The notes under the pieces were generated by a model, which saw nothing but the letters and a program-made list of their open reading frames with translations, searched no databases and had not been told where the DNA came from. A stretch of 12,163 nucleotides of DNA. It comes from an uncultured Clostridia bacterium (GTDB lineage Bacteria > Bacillota > Clostridia > Oscillospirales > Acutalibacteraceae). The stretch lies in contig CALEIS010000033.1 of assembly GCA_937877675.1 (NCBI GenBank), forward strand, positions 1 through 12,163. Direction: 5' to 3'. Below, piece after piece: positions 1-6,033 of the stretch (position 1 is its first letter; the number at the start of each line of letters is the position of its first letter). Made by a program: the position numbers and the translations under genes.

Positions 1-50
1 TGACCTGCTTTTGCTTTTGTAAGCATTTCTTTTGCATTTACTAATGGCAT
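1..50 (-). CDS. fba: Class II fructose-1,6-bisphosphate aldolase, N-terminal fragment
   Basis: Only the first 16 codons lie in the window; the gene continues to the left. The reverse strand reads MPLVNAKEMLTKAKAG, which matches the highly conserved start of zinc-dependent class II fructose-bisphosphate aldolases (usual beginning MPLV..KE.L..A...G). The enzyme splits fructose-1,6-bisphosphate into dihydroxyacetone phosphate and glyceraldehyde-3-phosphate in glycolysis, in the cytosol. The start ATG (48-50) follows an AGGAGTG ribosome binding site, and a perfect-consensus sigma-A promoter lies 36-64 bp upstream, as expected for a strongly expressed glycolytic gene. The metal and catalytic residues are outside the window, so the call rests on the N-terminus alone. 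Confidence 0.8.
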   Translation of the reverse strand, partial: MPLVNAKEMLTKAKAG

Positions 51-85
51 AATTTAATACACTCCTATAAAAAATTGTCGCAAAT

Positions 86-114
86 ATTATATATCACCTA
101 CAACTAAATGTCAA
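86..114 (-). promoter_or_regulatory. Sigma-A promoter of the aldolase gene
   Basis: On the minus strand TTGACA (109-114) and TATAAT (86-91) are separated by exactly 17 bp, a perfect match to the vegetative consensus. The predicted start of transcription is near 79, giving a leader of about 30 nt before the aldolase ATG. Confidence 0.85.
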
Positions 115-147
115 CAAATTAACAAAATTAACCATACAGAATAATAT
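114..147 (+). promoter_or_regulatory. Possible promoter of the 166-1209 gene
   Basis: Two weak readings compete. TTAACA (119-124), 17 bp, TAATAT (142-147) resembles a sigma-A promoter but would start transcription almost on top of the ribosome binding site. Alternatively CATACAGA (133-140) with ACAAATT (114-120) resembles a sigma-E mother-cell promoter (consensus -10 CATACAnT) and leaves a more normal leader. Neither is convincing. Confidence 0.25.
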
Positions 148-165
148 GGATATGAGGTGATAAAT

Positions 166-1209
166 GTGGAAAAGTATTTTTCAAGTATTATTTGCAGCAA
201 CGGATACTGCTCAACATACAACACAATTTACAAAAAAGACCCTTTTGCAAGAGTTTACATCGTCCGTGACGGTGACGATATTGAAAGAGCTATCTTCTTT
301 AAAAAACTAACAGAAAATCTCCGTGGATATAATATTACTCTTTTTAACCCTTTTTATGACGAGGGGGTTGACGGAATTTACATTAAAAATCTTAACACAT
401 ACATCCTGTCCGATGGTGGTTACAACAGAATTTCACCAATTCTACCTGAAATATGGGAAAAGACTATCAGCATAACAAACGATAAAACTTATCCACAGGA
501 TTTGCTTCGTGAAGTGCTGATTGGAAAAGCTAAAGAAAACAATCATTATAAAAATGCTTGTAAAACATTAAATCAAGCTTCCCTTATACGAGAAAGACTC
601 CACAACTCACTTTCTCCATATCTTAACGAAGAAAAAATTGTAAATTTTATACATAAAACTTGTTTGAGAAACCTTAAAAGGTCAACTGAAAAGGGAAGTG
701 GAAAAATCCATTTTCTTTCATCCCCTACCCCTTTAGGAATTCACACTCATTATGACACAATTTTTGAAATCAGCGACAGCATCATAAACATCACTGATGA
801 AACTGGTTTTGCAGGAGCGATAATAATAAGTGTAATCAAAAATTATGCCACAAAAGAAAAAATGAGGATTATTGCATCCCCATCTTATTTCGGTAAAGAC
901 TTTTTTCAGTTTTTACTGTTTCCGTCACTTAAATTCACCATTTGCATTTCTGATAACAGCCATTCCCTACCCTTTAACCCACAAAATCAAATAGATATAG
1001 CACGATTTTTCACGGACAAATCAGTTCTGACGAGTGAGAAAACAAGGGCTTTATTATCAGTTGAAAGTTCATTACTTGACAAGGCAGTTTTATCCCTTTA
1101 CGAAGGCAGAAACGAGAGATTCAAGTATAATGATTTGGTGAAAGGCTTTTCGGACAGAGAAAAAGCAGAAGAATGTGCAAATAAAATTGTAACAACTATA
1201 TCAAATTAA
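166..1209 (+). CDS. Two-module P-loop-ATPase-like protein with both Walker A motifs lost
   Basis: This 347-residue cytosolic protein has no signal peptide or membrane segment. It resembles a Clostridia/Bacilli family of about 360 residues built of two NTPase-like modules (recalled as PRK06851-like). Module 1 (about residues 8-105) and module 2 (about 182-285) share a layout: a strand entering what should be the P-loop, then a DxxxG segment, then a run like KNLNTYILSDG (75-84) or PSLKFTICISDN (253-264). Where homologs carry GxxGxGK[ST], this protein has RDGDDIERAI (34-43) and TDETGFAGAI (210-219), so neither site should bind nucleotide normally. The GTG at 166 is preferred because AGGTGA (155-160) stands just before it; the in-frame GTG at 157 lies inside that ribosome binding site. 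Role unknown. The gene diverges from the aldolase and converges on the acyltransferase gene. Confidence 0.6.
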   Translation: MEKYFSSIICSNGYCSTYNTIYKKDPFARVYIVRDGDDIERAIFFKKLTENLRGYNITLFNPFYDEGVDGIYIKNLNTYILSDGGYNRISPILPEIWEKTISITNDKTYPQDLLREVLIGKAKENNHYKNACKTLNQASLIRERLHNSLSPYLNEEKIVNFIHKTCLRNLKRSTEKGSGKIHFLSSPTPLGIHTHYDTIFEISDSIINITDETGFAGAIIISVIKNYATKEKMRIIASPSYFGKDFFQFLLFPSLKFTICISDNSHSLPFNPQNQIDIARFFTDKSVLTSEKTRALLSVESSLLDKAVLSLYEGRNERFKYNDLVKGFSDREKAEECANKIVTTISN

Positions 1210-1210
1210 A

Positions 1211-1234
1211 AAGGCAGGGTTGAATCCCTGCCTT
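1211..1234. terminator. Hairpin terminator between convergent genes
   Basis: A perfect 9-bp stem AAGGCAGGG / CCCTGCCTT surrounds a 6-nt loop. On the minus strand it is followed by a T-run, so it terminates the acyltransferase gene well; on the plus strand the following tract (TTACCCTTATATATT) is weaker but may still serve the 166-1209 gene, whose stop is 1 bp away. Confidence 0.75.
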
Positions 1235-1251
1235 ACCCTTATATATTCTGT

Positions 1252-2199
1252 TTACCACTGATGGATTTCCTGTGGATTTTCAAAAACCTCATCCATTCTC
1301 TTCATAAATGGAATAACATCATTAAACGCACCGATTCTATGGTCGAATGTGAGAGTTACAGGAAGCATTTTTCTTGTTTTAAGGTCGATTTCACCTTTTT
1401 CATTTCTATATGCAAAATCTTTCTCGATGAAGCCACCAACACCCATCATAAATACTTGTGGATAAAGGAGTGGTGATGTTGTTTCAAATCCACGAAGACC
1501 CTCGTAAAGTCCTGCCCAGTTAGAGAAACAAACCGTACCCTCGTTAAGGTGATAATATTTAAGTCCTTTTTCACCTTCAGTTGACTTTTTCTGGAAGAAG
1601 CCACTAATAGTACCGATTTTGTGCTTACCAATAACACCTGCAGTAGCCTGTGAAATTGTTGTTGAAATCTTACCTTTAAGCAAGAAACCAACAATTCTCT
1701 GAACAACAAGGTCGGAAAGCACAGCATCAATATCAGTATTCTTCATTTTGTATGTCATTTCGTCAATTTCCTGTTGAAGTTCTTGAAGATTTTTTTCTTC
1801 ACAACCACAAATCTTTACAGGGAATGTTTCACCACTATCAAGCATAACAGGCATCGCAACATCAATATGTTTTTTTATTGTGAGTGTACCACAACAACGC
1901 TTGTAATTGAAATCAATATGAGCATTAAGTCTTGGTGCCACTTTCAAACCCTCAACCATCGCTTTCATAATGATTGTGTTAAAAGAAAGTTTATACCCAC
2001 AAGTTTCCTTTAACTTTTTATACTCGTCCCACATATCAGTAACATCAATCTCATAGCAATAACCTGCTTGTGGCTGGTCTTTTTGGTTACTTGTAAGAAT
2101 ATAACCGTTCAACCTTCTCTTAATATTATTAAAATACTCAATTTTGTCGCCTGGTTCAGGCTTGTTTAATGCTACATCTAAAAATTTTCTTTCGCTCAT
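1252..2199 (-). CDS. Free-standing E2-type (2-oxoacid dehydrogenase) acyltransferase domain protein
   Basis: The 315-residue protein has the chloramphenicol-acetyltransferase/E2 catalytic fold without any lipoyl or E1/E3-binding domain. The N-terminal part (20-60) has the strand pattern typical of the domain start, the middle carries hydrophobic segments around 110-130 and 245-257 (PQVFMMGVGGFIE), and the C-terminus has LTFDHRIGAFND (283-294). The DHR triplet holds the expected catalytic His (H287), but the usual DHRxxDG Asp, four residues after the His, is Ala291. No dehydrogenase E1, E3 or lipoylation genes are near, so the acyl donor (CoA or another thioester) is unknown. The start MSERKF is chosen because AAAGGA lies 8 bp before it; an in-frame ATG 9 bp upstream overlaps that site. 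It is transcribed alone from a perfect sigma-A promoter. Confidence 0.7.
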   Translation of the reverse strand: MSERKFLDVALNKPEPGDKIEYFNNIKRRLNGYILTSNQKDQPQAGYCYEIDVTDMWDEYKKLKETCGYKLSFNTIIMKAMVEGLKVAPRLNAHIDFNYKRCCGTLTIKKHIDVAMPVMLDSGETFPVKICGCEEKNLQELQQEIDEMTYKMKNTDIDAVLSDLVVQRIVGFLLKGKISTTISQATAGVIGKHKIGTISGFFQKKSTEGEKGLKYYHLNEGTVCFSNWAGLYEGLRGFETTSPLLYPQVFMMGVGGFIEKDFAYRNEKGEIDLKTRKMLPVTLTFDHRIGAFNDVIPFMKRMDEVFENPQEIHQW

Positions 2200-2237
2200 G
2201 TTTTTCATCCTTTGAAAACAAAAAATATCTCTCAAAA

Positions 2238-2266
2238 ATTATAACAAAAGGGAATATTCTTGTCAA
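2238..2266 (-). promoter_or_regulatory. Perfect-consensus sigma-A promoter for the E2-like gene
   Basis: Minus strand TTGACA (2261-2266), 17 bp, TATAAT (2238-2243). Transcription should begin near 2231, about 30 nt before the ATG at 2199. It lies back to back with the candidate spore promoter of spoVAD. Confidence 0.85.
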
Positions 2267-2277
2267 TGAACTACATT

Positions 2278-2307
2278 TGAATTATTTGTTGATTATCGGG
2301 CAAAATA
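2278..2307 (+). promoter_or_regulatory. Candidate sigma-G (forespore) promoter of spoVAD
   Basis: TGAATT (2278-2283), 17 bp, CAAAATA (2301-2307) fits the Bacillus sigma-G pattern TGnATA / CATnnTA with one mismatch in each box. No sigma-A -10 of similar quality is present. In Bacillus subtilis the spoVA operon is sigma-G dependent, which agrees. The sigma-F pattern is similar and cannot be excluded. Confidence 0.5.
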
Positions 2308-2332
2308 TTGTAGAAAGAAAGGGTTGATTTTT

Positions 2333-3355
2333 ATGGCTGAAAGAATAGGGAAACATAGTATTTTTCTCCCCACAAAGCCTTCAATTATAGGTTTTGCTTC
2401 GGTTGTGGGAAAAGCAGAGGGTGAAGGACCATTAGCTAACGAATTTGACAAGGTTTATGAAGACGACACCATTGACGGTTGTCCTACTTGGGAAAAAAGT
2501 GAAAGTGCATTACAGAAAGAAGCTATTTCACGAGCAATTGCAAAGGCGGATTTATCACCAAAGGACATTGACCTTATTATGGCTGGGGATTTGCTCAACC
2601 AATGTATCGGCACATCCTTTGGCATAAGGGAATTGCAAATTCCATTTTTAGGTCTTTATGGTGCTTGTTCAACAATGGCTCTATCAATGGCATTGGCATC
2701 AGTTTTAGTTGATTCACAAGTTGCGACCAACGCTGTTGCATCAACATCATCACACTTTGCATCGGCAGAAAGACAATTCCGACTTCCCCTTGAATACGGT
2801 GGTCAACGTCCACCGTCAGCACAAAGAACAGCAACTGCATCAGGTGCAACTGTTATTTCAAATCATACCGGAAACACACCTTGCATTGAGGCGGTTATTT
2901 TTGGCAAAATTATGGATTATGGTATAAAAGATGCTAACAATATGGGTGCTGCTATGGCACCTGCTGCGGCAGATACCATACAGAATTTCTTAAATGACAC
3001 GGAAACAAAACCAGAGGATTATGACCTTATTCTTACCGGTGACTTGGGTAAGGTTGGCTCGGAGCTTTTAATTGAATTATTAAAAAAAGATTTCAGCATT
3101 GACATTTCTTCTGTTCACAACGACTGTGGGCTTATGATTTACGATTTAGAAGAACAGGATATGCATGCAGGTGGGTCAGGTTGTGGTTGTAGTGCTTCGG
3201 TAATAAACTCATTCATTATAAAGAGGCTTCAATCAAAACAGATTAACAAGGTGCTTTTCGTGGGAACTGGTGCACTACTTTCACCAACATCAACCTTACA
3301 AGGTGAAAGTGTGCCTGGAATTGCTCACGGAGTTCTATTAATGAGCGGAGAATAA
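2333..3355 (+). CDS. spoVAD: Stage V sporulation protein AD (SpoVAD)
   Basis: The 340-residue product matches SpoVAD along its whole length, including the usual size near 340. SpoVAD has a thiolase/ketoacyl-synthase fold and, in Bacillus, sits on the outer face of the spore inner membrane, binds dipicolinic acid and helps the SpoVA channel load and release it. Visible landmarks are the start (KHSIFLPTKPSIIGFASVVG), the thiolase-like nucleophile segment GLYGACSTMALSMA with Cys112, the PPSAQRTATASGA stretch, a glycine-rich AGGSGCGCSA segment, and a C-terminal GTGALLSPTSTLQGES..GIAHG motif. The ATG at 2333 is 9 bp after GAAAGGG; an in-frame TTG at 2324 lies too close to that site. The gene lacks the usual neighbours spoVAC and spoVAE; instead a 45-codon membrane ORF follows 4 bp after its stop. 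Confidence 0.95.
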   Translation: MAERIGKHSIFLPTKPSIIGFASVVGKAEGEGPLANEFDKVYEDDTIDGCPTWEKSESALQKEAISRAIAKADLSPKDIDLIMAGDLLNQCIGTSFGIRELQIPFLGLYGACSTMALSMALASVLVDSQVATNAVASTSSHFASAERQFRLPLEYGGQRPPSAQRTATASGATVISNHTGNTPCIEAVIFGKIMDYGIKDANNMGAAMAPAAADTIQNFLNDTETKPEDYDLILTGDLGKVGSELLIELLKKDFSIDISSVHNDCGLMIYDLEEQDMHAGGSGCGCSASVINSFIIKRLQSKQINKVLFVGTGALLSPTSTLQGESVPGIAHGVLLMSGE

Positions 3356-3359
3356 TATT

Positions 3360-3497
3360 ATGGATTTGAGTAAGGATATAAATACAATAACACGATTGGA
3401 AAATTCAATAAAAATTCTGAAAATTCTGGAAACGACACTGACCGTTGGGATAATAGCCTTTACCGTTTTCAGAGCAATAACAATTTTAAGAGAATAG
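3360..3497 (+). CDS. Small membrane protein downstream of spoVAD (45 aa)
   Basis: This short ORF begins 4 bp after the spoVAD stop with CGGAG (3346-3350) 9 bp before its ATG, so it is well placed for translational coupling, and it ends just before the shared terminator. The product starts with a polar, helix-prone stretch (MDLSKDINTITRLENSIK) and then has one hydrophobic segment of about 17 residues (roughly residues 26-43, LTVGIIAFTVFRAITIL) ending in RE, so it is probably a single-pass membrane peptide. No family is recognised. Its position suggests co-expression with spoVAD in the forespore and perhaps a role at the spore inner membrane, which is inference only. It could be non-coding by chance, but the ribosome binding site and tight spacing argue for a real gene. 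Confidence 0.6.
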   Translation: MDLSKDINTITRLENSIKILKILETTLTVGIIAFTVFRAITILRE

Positions 3498-3506
3498 AAT
3501 TAAATT

Positions 3507-3539
3507 AAGCCTTGAAAGAGTGAAACTTTCAAGGCTTTT
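3507..3539. terminator. Bidirectional terminator after the spoVAD unit
   Basis: A perfect 12-bp stem AAGCCTTGAAAG / CTTTCAAGGCTT with a 7-nt loop is followed by a short T-run on the plus strand. The convergent HTH-desulfoferrodoxin gene stops at 3541, so the hairpin probably ends both transcripts. Confidence 0.8.
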
Positions 3540-3540
3540 C

Positions 3541-4125
3541 TTATACTCGTTTTTTCATTAATCCGTGTTTGTTGCAATAAATATATAGATACCCTCTGCC
3601 ACGGAATTGCATTCTTGTTTCTGCATTCCCCTCGGGATAAAGTTTTACAAAATTCACCTTATCCGATGTTACATACGCAATAAAAGAAATGTAATGACTT
3701 TTTGTCATTGGATGATTTACTGTTATAAACTTTTCATCCTCAACATTTTCAATAGTTATGTTGTGGTCGTCATCAAATTCTTCTGCTTCAAGTGGTGGAA
3801 GAGTTATGCCACAACAACTGATTAGTGTTTCTCCCGTTGTATGGATTACATTTCCACATACTGGGCATACATAAAACTTTGAAAAGAGTATGTTTGATGA
3901 AATATTTTTATTTATAACAGTTTCGCCTGACATAAGCTCCATAACTGACACTCCAAGCGCCTGACTCAAAGGCTCAACAAGGGTAATATCAGGAAGCCCT
4001 TTTGCTGTTTCCCATTTTGAAACTGCTTTACTACTGACACCGATTTTTTCGGCAAGTTGTAATTGTGTTATACCCTTTACCTCACGGAGCTTTTTGATTG
4101 TTGCACCTGTTATATATGTGTTCAT
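3541..4125 (-). CDS. XRE-type HTH regulator fused to a desulfoferrodoxin (superoxide reductase) domain
   Basis: The 194-residue protein has three parts. Residues 8-65 form an XRE/Cro helix-turn-helix (IKKLREVKGITQLQLAEKIG, then VSSKAVSKWETAKGLPD). Residues 85-107 form a desulforedoxin-like Cys4 site, with Cys87, Cys90 and adjacent Cys104-Cys105. Residues 121-190 match the superoxide reductase iron centre: His121, His138 (NHPM), His144 (SHYI), Cys184 and His187 (CNKHG), with ligand spacings close to desulfoferrodoxin. The Lys before the first ligand His in enzymes (EKHVP) is Asp here (DDDHN). A redox- or superoxide-sensing repressor is therefore plausible, though enzyme activity cannot be excluded. 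AAAGGAGAG precedes the ATG. The gene lies 65 bp downstream of the MerR gene and has its own sigma-A promoter. Such HTH-Dx-SOR fusions are, from memory, known in surveys of superoxide reductases. Confidence 0.85.
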   Translation of the reverse strand: MNTYITGATIKKLREVKGITQLQLAEKIGVSSKAVSKWETAKGLPDITLVEPLSQALGVSVMELMSGETVINKNISSNILFSKFYVCPVCGNVIHTTGETLISCCGITLPPLEAEEFDDDHNITIENVEDEKFITVNHPMTKSHYISFIAYVTSDKVNFVKLYPEGNAETRMQFRGRGYLYIYCNKHGLMKKRV

Positions 4126-4154
4126 ATTTTCTCTCCTTTGGTTTATATGAATAC

Positions 4155-4183
4155 ATTATAATCATTTATATCGCAACTGACAA
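4155..4183 (-). promoter_or_regulatory. Sigma-A promoter of the HTH-desulfoferrodoxin gene
   Basis: Minus strand TTGTCA (4178-4183), 17 bp, TATAAT (4155-4160). It occupies the 65-bp gap after the MerR gene, so the fusion gene can be expressed alone. Autorepression by its HTH domain is possible, but no clean dyad operator was seen. Confidence 0.75.
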
Positions 4184-4190
4184 CCTACGC

Positions 4191-4916
4191 TTAGTGGACA
4201 TAATATTCTATTGCCTTACTTACAAATTCTGCTGTGCCCACAGAGTGCTTATCGATGTTATTCTTAAATCTTTCATCGGCAACATACATCTGTCCAAGTC
4301 CTGCCAAAATCTCATTTGTGCAGGTGTAAAAGTTTTCTGTGATGTAGTTTTGTAGTTTCTCCACAAGGTTTTGGCTTTCCTTCGAGTCAGGTGTTGCCCC
4401 ACTATTCATACAGATTGCAAATTCTTCGAGAATTCTCTCCAAGCCTTCACCCAAGGCATTGAAACTATCCTTTGAATAGCCCTTACTTTTTTGTGAATAT
4501 TCTTTATAGGCTTCGGTATTTCCCCATTTTTCCTTCACTTCGTTTTTGTAGTTTTCAAATTCTGTGTTATCAAAAGCGTTCATCGTTGTTTGTCCTTTCT
4601 TTGCACTATCTATGGCAGAAATCAGTTTTTCCAATCGTTCTTTTTTGAGAATCAGTAGTTTTTTCTGCTCATCAAGTGCTTTTTGCTTGTCGTAATCGGG
4701 AGATGATAAAATTTCCATAATGCTTTTCAGCGAAAAATCCAACTCACGGTAAAACATAATTTGTTGCATTTTTTCAAGGGATTTTTCATCATAAAACCTA
4801 TAACCCGTCCACTCGTCAACCTCGGCAGGTTTTAAAAGTCCTATTTCATCGTAATAATGCAATGTACGTACACTTACACCTGTAAGTTTGGCAAATTCGT
4901 TTATTTGCATTTTCAT
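4191..4916 (-). CDS. MerR-family activator with TipAS ligand-binding domain
   Basis: The 241-residue protein begins with a MerR DNA-binding domain (residues 1-70; MQINEFAKLTGVSVRTLHYYD, then GLLKPAE and GYRFYDEKSLEKMQQIMFYRELDFSL), a dimerising helix (about 76-108) and a C-terminal TipAS-like domain (about 118-237; WGNTEAYKEYSQKSKGYS, then a C-terminal helix pair). TipAS domains bind thiopeptides and some other amphipathic drugs in TipAL, Mta and relatives, and the protein then activates promoters with over-long spacers. The ATG at 4916 follows GAGGTGA by 4 bp. Its own promoter has a 19-bp spacer holding an inverted repeat, so it is probably autoregulated like tipA. No efflux pump lies next to it; the only downstream gene is the HTH-desulfoferrodoxin fusion. 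Confidence 0.85.
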   Translation of the reverse strand: MKMQINEFAKLTGVSVRTLHYYDEIGLLKPAEVDEWTGYRFYDEKSLEKMQQIMFYRELDFSLKSIMEILSSPDYDKQKALDEQKKLLILKKERLEKLISAIDSAKKGQTTMNAFDNTEFENYKNEVKEKWGNTEAYKEYSQKSKGYSKDSFNALGEGLERILEEFAICMNSGATPDSKESQNLVEKLQNYITENFYTCTNEILAGLGQMYVADERFKNNIDKHSVGTAEFVSKAIEYYVH

Positions 4917-4936
4917 TAAATCACCTCGCATATAGG

Positions 4937-4967
4937 AATATACACTATGACGCAACGGCAGAGTCAA
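4937..4967 (-). promoter_or_regulatory. MerR-type promoter-operator with 19-bp spacer
   Basis: Minus strand TTGACT (4962-4967) and TATATT (4937-4942) are 19 bp apart, the hallmark of MerR-activated promoters. The spacer region holds an inverted repeat ACTCTGCCG-TTG-CGTCATAGT (4944-4964) whose arms match at 7 of 9 positions and whose centre is in the spacer. The MerR/TipAS protein encoded just downstream is the obvious ligand. Confidence 0.8.
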
Positions 4968-5026
4968 GTAACAATTTATATTTCTTTTTTATTATATCAC
5001 CCTTAAAAATTTATTCAATCTGTATA

Positions 5027-5055
5027 TTTACAGTCCCCATATTCTGTGCTATAAT
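5027..5055 (+). promoter_or_regulatory. Sigma-A promoter of the deacetylase gene
   Basis: TTTACA (5027-5032), 17 bp, TATAAT (5050-5055), about 36 bp upstream of the start codon, which itself follows a strong GGGGGAAA ribosome binding site. Confidence 0.75.
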
Positions 5056-5091
5056 TTTACCATTATAAATATATTTTTTGGGGGAAATGTT

Positions 5092-5964
5092 ATGGGAAAA
5101 TATCTTTTAGTAAATGCCGATGACTTTGGCATGTGCCATAGCGCCAACGAAGCAATTTTCGACCTTTTTAAATCAGGCAGACTTAAATCATCAACTATTA
5201 TGATGCCTTGTCCTGCTGCAAAAGAAGCTGTTGACTTTTCTATCGAACATCCTGAATATGCTATTGGTGTTCACCTTACAACAACTGCTGAATGGGAAGA
5301 ATATCGTTGGAAGGCTCTTACAAACGGCCCATCTCTTCACGATAAAGAAGGCTTTATGTGGCACACTGGTGAAGACGCTGACAAATACGGTAAATACGAA
5401 GAAATTGAAGCAGAAATTCGTGCGCAGATTGACCTTGCTCACTCATGGGGTATGAAGCCATCCCATGTTGACAATCACATGGGTTCATTATATGGTCATC
5501 TTACAGGTAGATTCTCACTTCTTAAATTAACTCTCCGTGTATGTGGTGACTATGGTTATGCATTCCGTATGTTCACATCTGCTGATAAGCGTGTTGCTCC
5601 AAGAGGTACACCATTCTTCCTTTGGAATGCATGTACTCTTCTTTCAAGAAAATGGGGTAAAAAATACAATGTAATTATGCCTGATTATCTTCTTTTCCCT
5701 GACTGGGATGTAATGCCAACAGATTCTTATGAAAGCTACAGAAAGAAGATTCTTGACATCTGGTGTGACATTCCTGAAGGAATTACTGAAACTTATGTTC
5801 ATCCTGCTCTTGAAACAGACGAACTTAAAGAAATCGTTCCACTCTGGGAACAGAGAGTTTGGGAATATCAGGTTATGAAGGACCCTGAAACTGAAAAATA
5901 TCTCAATGCTCATGGTGTTGAACTTGTCAGCTATAGAGATATCATCAAAATGAAAAGCAAATAA
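5092..5964 (+). CDS. YdjC/ChbG-family carbohydrate deacetylase
   Basis: The 290-residue cytosolic protein shows the YdjC/ChbG signature: LLVNADDFGMCHSANEAI near the start, GVHLTTT (His61) and SHVDNHMGSLYG (His125, Asp127, His129). Asp10/Asp11, His61 and His125 are the expected metal-site and catalytic positions of this family, and their numbering agrees with characterised members. ChbG removes one acetyl group from chitobiose or chitotriose; other members act on N-acetylated sugars or hopanoid intermediates, so the substrate here is uncertain. No signal peptide is present, so the substrate must be imported or made inside. It has its own promoter and a strong terminator; the APH-type kinase gene follows on the same strand 69 bp later, possibly through read-through. 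Codon use looks more adapted (GAA, AAA, CTT-rich) than in its neighbours, suggesting good expression. Confidence 0.85.
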   Translation: MGKYLLVNADDFGMCHSANEAIFDLFKSGRLKSSTIMMPCPAAKEAVDFSIEHPEYAIGVHLTTTAEWEEYRWKALTNGPSLHDKEGFMWHTGEDADKYGKYEEIEAEIRAQIDLAHSWGMKPSHVDNHMGSLYGHLTGRFSLLKLTLRVCGDYGYAFRMFTSADKRVAPRGTPFFLWNACTLLSRKWGKKYNVIMPDYLLFPDWDVMPTDSYESYRKKILDIWCDIPEGITETYVHPALETDELKEIVPLWEQRVWEYQVMKDPETEKYLNAHGVELVSYRDIIKMKSK

Positions 5965-5976
5965 TTAAATAAGCAT

Positions 5977-6006
5977 AAACCCAAGGCAAACTCCGTCTTG
6001 GGTTTT
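5977..6006 (+). terminator. Terminator after the deacetylase gene
   Basis: A perfect 9-bp stem AAACCCAAG / CTTGGGTTT with an 11-nt loop is followed by TTTATTTCT. No clear promoter is visible between it and the kinase gene, so partial read-through may feed that gene. Confidence 0.7.
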
Positions 6007-6033
6007 ATTTCTACTTGAAAAGTGGTGTAAAAA

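Noticed and set aside
1261..2013. Plus-strand and minus-strand ORFs of 70-95 codons inside the E2-like gene
   Set aside because: They lie in other frames of a well-supported gene, lack ribosome binding sites and have the unusual composition of shadow frames.
2595..2849. 84-codon minus-strand ORF within spoVAD
   Set aside because: It is antisense to a clearly identified gene and shows no start signals or recognisable protein features.
4155..4967. GTTGCG shared by the MerR promoter dyad and the HTH-desulfoferrodoxin promoter, hinting at a common regulator
   Set aside because: Only six bases are shared, the second promoter has a normal 17-bp spacer and no dyad, so chance is the simpler explanation.
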